Positions 60,144 to 64,000 of a stretch of 64,000 bases of DNA are shown one piece after another. Under the pieces are notes generated by a model, which saw only the letters and a program-made list of their open reading frames with translations, searched no databases and was not told the DNA's origin. Both the position numbers and the translations under genes were made by a program. The DNA is taken from assembly GCA_903889565.1 (NCBI GenBank), contig CAISYC010000061.1:238825-302824 (forward strand), given 5' to 3'. The first letter of the stretch is position 1. Each line of letters starts with the position of its first letter. This DNA is from an uncultured beta proteobacterium (GTDB lineage Bacteria > Pseudomonadota > Gammaproteobacteria > Burkholderiales > SG8-41).

Positions 60144-61026
60144 AAAAGTTGTACCAGTTGTAGGGCGCATCGCGGCAGTAATGTTCGAGGCGTTCGACAT
60201 AACGTTGCAGCGCCTGCTCGACCAGCCGGTCGCGCGCGGCGCGCGGTCCCTGCCAGGTATCGACCAGACGCTCGAAATAAATGTCGTAGCGGTTGCCGCC
60301 GCGATACAAGCCGAACATCAGCACCATTGGCCGGCTCAGCATGGCGGCGAGACGAAACGGACCGCTGGGAAAACGCGCCGGCTCGCCGAGGAACGGGCAG
60401 GCGATGGTTCCCTCATTCTGGAAGGTACGGTCGCCCAGCATGCCGACGATTTCGCCGTCGTTCAGTGCTGCTTCCACTTTCAGCATTGAGTCGCACTTGC
60501 CCAGTGAAATGACCTGCAGGCTCAGTGCCGGGTTGATGGCGCCGAGGGCCGTGTTGAATTTGCGTGCGTTCTCTTCATACATCACGAGACTGATGCGGGC
60601 CGCCGTGTTGCGGCGGCCGAGTGCGCGGATAATTTCGAAACTGCCCATATGTGCGCCGAGCAGAAAGCAGCCCTCATCGCGCGCGATCATTTCGGCGAGG
60701 AGGTCTTCGCCATGTACCCGCACATCGAATCGCGCGTATTGATCGTTGAACAGAAAAACCCGGTCGAGCAGGCAGGCGGCAAAGGTATGGCAATGCCGGA
60801 AGGCATCCATGAGATGCGGCTGACGCGGCAGCACTTTGCGCAAATATTTTTTTGAAGCCGCGAGCGACGCCGGCGAAAAAATCAGGAAGTAGATGCAAAT
60901 CGGGTAGAGCAGTGCGCGCGCTGCCGCCCGGCCCAGCGTCAGCGCCACCCATACGATCATGCGTAACGCGAGGCGGTTGCTGCGTTCCGGACGGTTTACC
61001 CATTCGGGATGCGATGGCACTGCCAT
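60127..61026 (-). CDS. LpxL/HtrB-type lysophospholipid acyltransferase
   Basis: 299 residues from the ATG at 61026 (MAVPSHPEWVNRPERSNRLA); the open frame extends upstream without a good start. A hydrophobic segment (about 30-55), the Hx4E catalytic motif in GAHMGSFEIIRALGRR, and MLGDRTFQNEGT are typical. It is expected to acylate a lipid acceptor with the aryl polyene or a fatty acid. In related clusters it is, from memory, joined to a glycosyltransferase domain; here that domain lies in the opposite operon. Confidence 0.87.
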   Translation of the reverse strand: MAVPSHPEWVNRPERSNRLALRMIVWVALTLGRAAARALLYPICIYFLIFSPASLAASKKYLRKVLPRQPHLMDAFRHCHTFAACLLDRVFLFNDQYARFDVRVHGEDLLAEMIARDEGCFLLGAHMGSFEIIRALGRRNTAARISLVMYEENARKFNTALGAINPALSLQVISLGKCDSMLKVEAALNDGEIVGMLGDRTFQNEGTIACPFLGEPARFPSGPFRLAAMLSRPMVLMFGLYRGGNRYDIYFERLVDTWQGPRAARDRLVEQALQRYVERLEHYCRDAPYNWYNFYDFWD

Positions 61027-61088
61027 CGACGGTGCGGGCGGCACCCCCGGCGGGCGACCGCCCGCTCCGGTATCGCGCGGACCGCTGT

Positions 61089-61400
61089 TCAGGCCGGTGT
61101 CAATAACGCCTCGCCTGTCACGGCTCCGCTCAGCACAGTGATCGAACCAATCGTGCAAGTGAACTTGATCGCACCGTTTGCGGAATCTGTGAACTCTATC
61201 CTGATGCGATCACCGGGCCGTGCCGGATGCATAAATTTGGCGGAAGCCAGCCGTCCCGGCGAGAGTTTGATGTCGAGCTTCGTTTCGATAGCCCGCAATG
61301 TTTCGCTCAACAGCAGCGCGCCCGGGATGATCGGATTGCCTGCAAAATGTCCCTGCGCGGCCGCATGATCGAGTGGGAAAAAATGTTCGACGGTAGGCAT
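61089..61400 (-). CDS. Small hotdog dehydratase (ApeI-like)
   Basis: 103 residues, one FabZ-like hotdog domain with GHFAGNPIIPGALLLSE (the HFxGxPxxPG active-site helix). Shorter than FabZ (about 150). Works with the ApeP-like dehydratase at 53181 in polyene formation. Starts two bases after the ligase stop. A 62-base gap precedes the acyltransferase ATG. Confidence 0.87.
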   Translation of the reverse strand: MPTVEHFFPLDHAAAQGHFAGNPIIPGALLLSETLRAIETKLDIKLSPGRLASAKFMHPARPGDRIRIEFTDSANGAIKFTCTIGSITVLSGAVTGEALLTPA

Positions 61401-61402
61401 GT

Positions 61403-62740
61403 TCAGCCGGTCTTTTTTTCGCGCTCGGTGTAAAGCTGACGGAGTGCCGCGCGCGGCAACTTGCCGGTGTCGTTGCGCGGCAGGGCGGCGACCATGCGCA
61501 GCGGGCGCGGCAAAAAGGCGGCGTCGATACGCTGGCGCAGGGCGTTCATCACCGTCTCGCTGGTGAGCGTGGGCGCGACGACAAAGGCGGTCAGCCGGGT
61601 CACCGCGCCGTCGTCCTGCGCCGGCATGACGAACACACCATCTCTTACGCCGGTGATTGAATTCAGGTGATGGTTGAGGCTTGCCAGCGAAGTGCGTTTG
61701 CCGGCGATGTTGATCAGGTCGGCGGTTCTGCCGTGCAACAGGAAGTTGTTGTGGCCGCGCAGTTCGATTACATCGTGCAGCAAAACTTCATTTTCGATGT
61801 GCCCGCCGTGAGCCCGCGTGCCTTGTTCGTCTTGATGTAGCTGAATATCGGGCAGCGTGCGCCATTCCGCGCTTTCGACCGTGCGCCGGGTGGCGACCTG
61901 TCCGGCCTCGGTGCAGCCGTAAATTTCATGCAGCGGCGCGCCGAAGCGGGCTTCGGCAGTGGCGGCCAGTTGAGGTGTCAGCGGCGCCGTCGCGCAGAGC
62001 AGAAAATCAAGCGGCGGCAGGGCTGCGGTTTCGGCCAGCAGTGCCCGCAGGTGAATCGGTGTGGTAACGAGGCAGCGCGGGTGCGGCAAGGCGGCCAGTT
62101 CACGCAATACATCGGCTGGAAAGAACGGTCGCCCGGCGTGCAGTGCAAGGCCGCCTTGCATGATCATCAGCACTGAGGACTCAAGCCCGTACATATGCTG
62201 CGGCGGTACTGTGGCGAGAACGGCCATCCCGGCATGGTCGTGCATGTCAAAGCGCGCCAGCCCGGCGGCCGCGCCGCGGACGAGGCTGCCCCAGGATTTT
62301 TCGTTGGCCACGGGCTGTCCGGTGGAGCCCGAGGTGAAAACGATGGCGGCTATTTGTTGCGCCGGAATCTGCGGCATTGCCGGCACGCCGGAATCGGTAT
62401 CGGACCAGGAGGGGTAATGCAAGGTTTCCAACGATTGAAAATCCTCGCCGGCGTCGGTCAAACAATAAATACCGGCATAACGTCGGCTCAACTGTTCGAT
62501 CAGATCGGGGGCCTGGCTGGGCGGCAGCAAGCTGACATGCTGTCGCAGCAGTGCCGCGCAAAAGCCGACGACAAAGTGGTAACGGTCGCGACACAGATTC
62601 AGAATATGCCGCCGCGCCGGCAGCAGTGACGCCAATTGTGCGACGTCGCACAGAAATTGCCCAACGTTGACGGGTTGGCGCCCGCGCCAGGCAAACACCG
62701 CGTGATTGCAGTGCGCGCGCAGCAGGGGAAGTGTGCTCAT
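61403..62740 (-). CDS. AMP-dependent acyl-ACP/CoA ligase (ApeH-like)
   Basis: 445 residues from the ATG at 62740, overlapping the membrane-protein stop. P-loop FTSGSTGQP (135-143), EIYGCTEAG, a hinge Asp in LLHGRTADLINIAGKR and the C-terminal catalytic Lys in PRNDTGKLPRAAL. It should activate the hydroxybenzoate (from the chorismatase) and load it on the ACP. Shorter N-terminal part than general acyl-CoA synthetases, as in other pigment ligases. Confidence 0.9.
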   Translation of the reverse strand: MSTLPLLRAHCNHAVFAWRGRQPVNVGQFLCDVAQLASLLPARRHILNLCRDRYHFVVGFCAALLRQHVSLLPPSQAPDLIEQLSRRYAGIYCLTDAGEDFQSLETLHYPSWSDTDSGVPAMPQIPAQQIAAIVFTSGSTGQPVANEKSWGSLVRGAAAGLARFDMHDHAGMAVLATVPPQHMYGLESSVLMIMQGGLALHAGRPFFPADVLRELAALPHPRCLVTTPIHLRALLAETAALPPLDFLLCATAPLTPQLAATAEARFGAPLHEIYGCTEAGQVATRRTVESAEWRTLPDIQLHQDEQGTRAHGGHIENEVLLHDVIELRGHNNFLLHGRTADLINIAGKRTSLASLNHHLNSITGVRDGVFVMPAQDDGAVTRLTAFVVAPTLTSETVMNALRQRIDAAFLPRPLRMVAALPRNDTGKLPRAALRQLYTEREKKTG

Positions 62741-63387
62741 GCTTCGCCTGCCCGCGCGGTGTCGTTTGAGAACGCCCGTATGCCGTCCAACAGGGTCGCG
62801 TGCGGAAAGTCGCGATGGCGAACGTGGCGAAAACCGTACTCGCCGATGAACATCAGCGCCAGCAAGGGGAAATTGAGGACATTGATGAACAGCGACCAGA
62901 TGTAAGGCGGCGCAACCCTGAACAGCAGCACCGATGTCACCAGTTGCGCGGCGAAAAAAACGCACCAGGCAACGGTTACACTGCGTGAATACGCCGCCAT
63001 CGGCGGCGGCAGCGCGCCATGCACGCGAGTGGCCAACCTGGTTACCAGCGGTACTTTTCCCCGCCGCAGCGTTCGACCAAACAGCCACAACAAAGACAGA
63101 TAAATGGCCATGTGCGGCAGGCCGTAGGCTGCAGCAGGGCCCCAGCTTGGCTGCAGCTCCAGCATGGTGATGGCGAGGCCTGCGGCCAGCAGAATAAACG
63201 ACCCCTGCGGTTTGTTGCGCGCTTGCGTTACAACCCAGGCCGCCAGCGCCAGCAGGGGCAGATAGGCCAGCGCGATGCGGATAGACTCAATTTGTCCGCC
63301 GCCGACAGCCGAATAAACCAGGCACTGATAGCCAATGCCGGTCAGCAGTATGAATGCCGGCCACAGCCAACCAAGCCGGCGCACCAT
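62737..63387 (-). CDS. Integral membrane protein of the pigment cluster
   Basis: 216 residues with about six hydrophobic helices (8-28, 38-55, 65-78, 90-105, 140-160, 165-182) and an Arg/His-rich C-terminal end (GEYGFRHVRHRDFPHATLL). It resembles the COG4648-type membrane protein regularly found between ACP and ligase genes of aryl-polyene clusters; its function is not known. The ATG directly abuts the ACP stop (TAAATG). Confidence 0.8.
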   Translation of the reverse strand: MVRRLGWLWPAFILLTGIGYQCLVYSAVGGGQIESIRIALAYLPLLALAAWVVTQARNKPQGSFILLAAGLAITMLELQPSWGPAAAYGLPHMAIYLSLLWLFGRTLRRGKVPLVTRLATRVHGALPPPMAAYSRSVTVAWCVFFAAQLVTSVLLFRVAPPYIWSLFINVLNFPLLALMFIGEYGFRHVRHRDFPHATLLDGIRAFSNDTARAGEA

Positions 63388-63714
63388 TTATTTGCTGCGA
63401 TGCTGCTGGATATGCTCGTTGAGGCTGCGCAATGAGCTGAAAATTTTAAGGTTGTTTTCATCGTCCGAGCGCAACTGCAGACCATAGGTCTTGGAAATGG
63501 CCAGCGCAAGTTCCAGCACGTCAATCGAATCGAGCCCCAGACCTTCGCGGTACAGCGGGGCGGCTGGATCGATATCGGCGGCGGCGACTTCCAGGTTGAG
63601 GGAGCTGACAATCAGCTGCGCCAGTTCCAGTTCTTCGGCACGGCTGTTGTCCGGCGCGTTGTCGGTTGTTATACCGGTTATCGCTGTATTCACGCCTTGG
63701 CTTTCTGTCTGCAA
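63388..63714 (-). CDS. Acyl carrier protein
   Basis: Carrier of the growing polyene. Up to 108 residues; the phosphopantetheine serine is in GLGLDSIDVLELALA. The start is unsure: TTG at 63714 gives 108 residues, GTG at 63693 gives 101; neither has a good Shine-Dalgarno and there is no ATG. A variable 25-residue lead precedes the conserved helix 1. First gene of the minus-strand pigment operon in the window; E. coli-type clusters have two ACPs in tandem, and the second would fall beyond the IS element. Confidence 0.88.
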   Translation of the reverse strand: MQTESQGVNTAITGITTDNAPDNSRAEELELAQLIVSSLNLEVAAADIDPAAPLYREGLGLDSIDVLELALAISKTYGLQLRSDDENNLKIFSSLRSLNEHIQQHRSK

Positions 63715-63730
63715 AGTAAAGGGGACAATC

Positions 63731-63758
63731 AGAATGTTGAGCGAGTAGCCAACATTCT
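63731..63758. promoter_or_regulatory. 9-bp inverted repeat upstream of the ACP operon
   Basis: AGAATGTTG (63731-63739) and CAACATTCT (63750-63758) separated by ten bases, 17 bases before the ACP start region. Either an operator for a dimeric regulator (half-site centres about two helical turns apart) or a leader hairpin. It has no U-tract. Confidence 0.4.
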
Positions 63759-63795
63759 AGGGTGCGCCGCTGAAGCGGCTCTGTACGGTAACTAG

Positions 63796-64000
63796 GGCGT
63801 GTTCACACTAATTGGTGGATATGATATGCTATTGGCATGGAGATCACCAAAGAGCAATATCGCCTGATCGAGGATTGCCTGCCGCGCCAGCGCGGCAATG
63901 TCAGTCTCTCGAACCTGCAAGTTCTGACTGCCATCTTGTACGTGGCTGACCAGGGGTGCAACTGGCGCGGTCTGCCCAAACGTTTTGGCCGATGGCACCC
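63796..64000 (+). mobile_element. Left end of an IS5-family insertion sequence (runs off window)
   Basis: A transposase gene begins at 63837; before it, GGCGTGTTCACAC directly after CTAG (63792-63795) looks like the left terminal repeat next to a CTAG target, usual for IS5-type elements. The right end lies outside the window, so the boundary is an estimate. Confidence 0.7.
63837..64000 (+). CDS. IS5-family transposase, N-terminal part
   Basis: 54 codons before the window ends. It begins MEITKEQYRLIEDCLPRQRG and contains the DUF4096-type DNA-binding wording QGCNWRGLPKRFGRWH, characteristic of IS5/IS427-type transposases, many of which are made as two frames. Catalytic DDE residues are beyond the edge. 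Confidence 0.88.
   Translation, partial: MEITKEQYRLIEDCLPRQRGNVSLSNLQVLTAILYVADQGCNWRGLPKRFGRWH

Noticed and set aside
63792..63998. Minus-strand 68-codon frame at the right edge
   Set aside because: Antisense to the IS5-family transposase, whose translation has clear family wording.

Overview
The window reads as the chromosome of a GC-rich betaproteobacterium. The clearest signs are the block pilMNOPQ-aroK-aroB-dgt-gltB, the pair dusB-fis, the block rubredoxin/thiD-thiE-hemL, the block lptD-surA-pdxA-rsmA divergent from amgK-murU, and a Mg-type (non-cysteine) HemB. I could not name a genus. I see no tRNA, rRNA, CRISPR array or prophage.

Layout. 1-11.4 kb (minus strand): type IV pilus assembly genes pilM to pilQ, then aroK, aroB, dgt and the first two thirds of gltB, whose short leader carries a complete intrinsic terminator. 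11.6-20.5 kb: ponA, a conserved hypothetical, hemB, a candidate small RNA, engB, cytochrome c4, hemL-thiE-thiD, rubredoxin and glyoxalase I. 20.4-25.9 kb (minus): outer-membrane biogenesis and housekeeping genes lptD-surA-pdxA-rsmA. 26-36.3 kb (plus): amgK-murU (MurNAc recycling), pepP, a UbiH-family monooxygenase, dusB-fis, purH-purD, a VOC-fold protein and hemF. 36.3-37.3 kb: an AT-richer hypothetical ORF and an intergenic repeat module. 37.3-45.8 kb (minus): a branched-chain-amino-acid-type ABC importer (livK-livH-livM-livG-livF) with overlapping coding sequences running on into a two-transmembrane histidine kinase and a Ser/Thr kinase fused to two receiver domains. 45.9-48.3 kb: a small cytochrome c and a thioredoxin-fold DUF255 protein.

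48.5-63.7 kb is an aryl-polyene-type pigment cluster made of two converging operons. The plus-strand operon holds a flavin-dependent halogenase-like protein, a chorismatase of the XanB2/FkbO/Hyg5 type, a PlsC-type acyltransferase and a family 2 glycosyltransferase. The minus-strand operon holds an acyl carrier protein, a membrane protein, an acyl-ACP/CoA ligase, two hotdog dehydratases, an LpxL-type acyltransferase, a LolA-like carrier, an MMPL exporter, an alpha/beta hydrolase, a NodB-type deacetylase, a ketosynthase, a chain-length factor and a ketoreductase. My reading is that chorismate gives a hydroxybenzoate starter, the ligase loads it on the ACP, the KS/CLF with KR and DH extend it to a polyene, the acyltransferases and glycosyltransferase attach it to a lipid, and the MMPL/LolA pair move it to the outer membrane. 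The halogenase suggests a xanthomonadin-like halogenated product. The window ends inside an IS5-family element inserted just upstream of the ACP gene, so any remaining pigment genes would lie beyond it.
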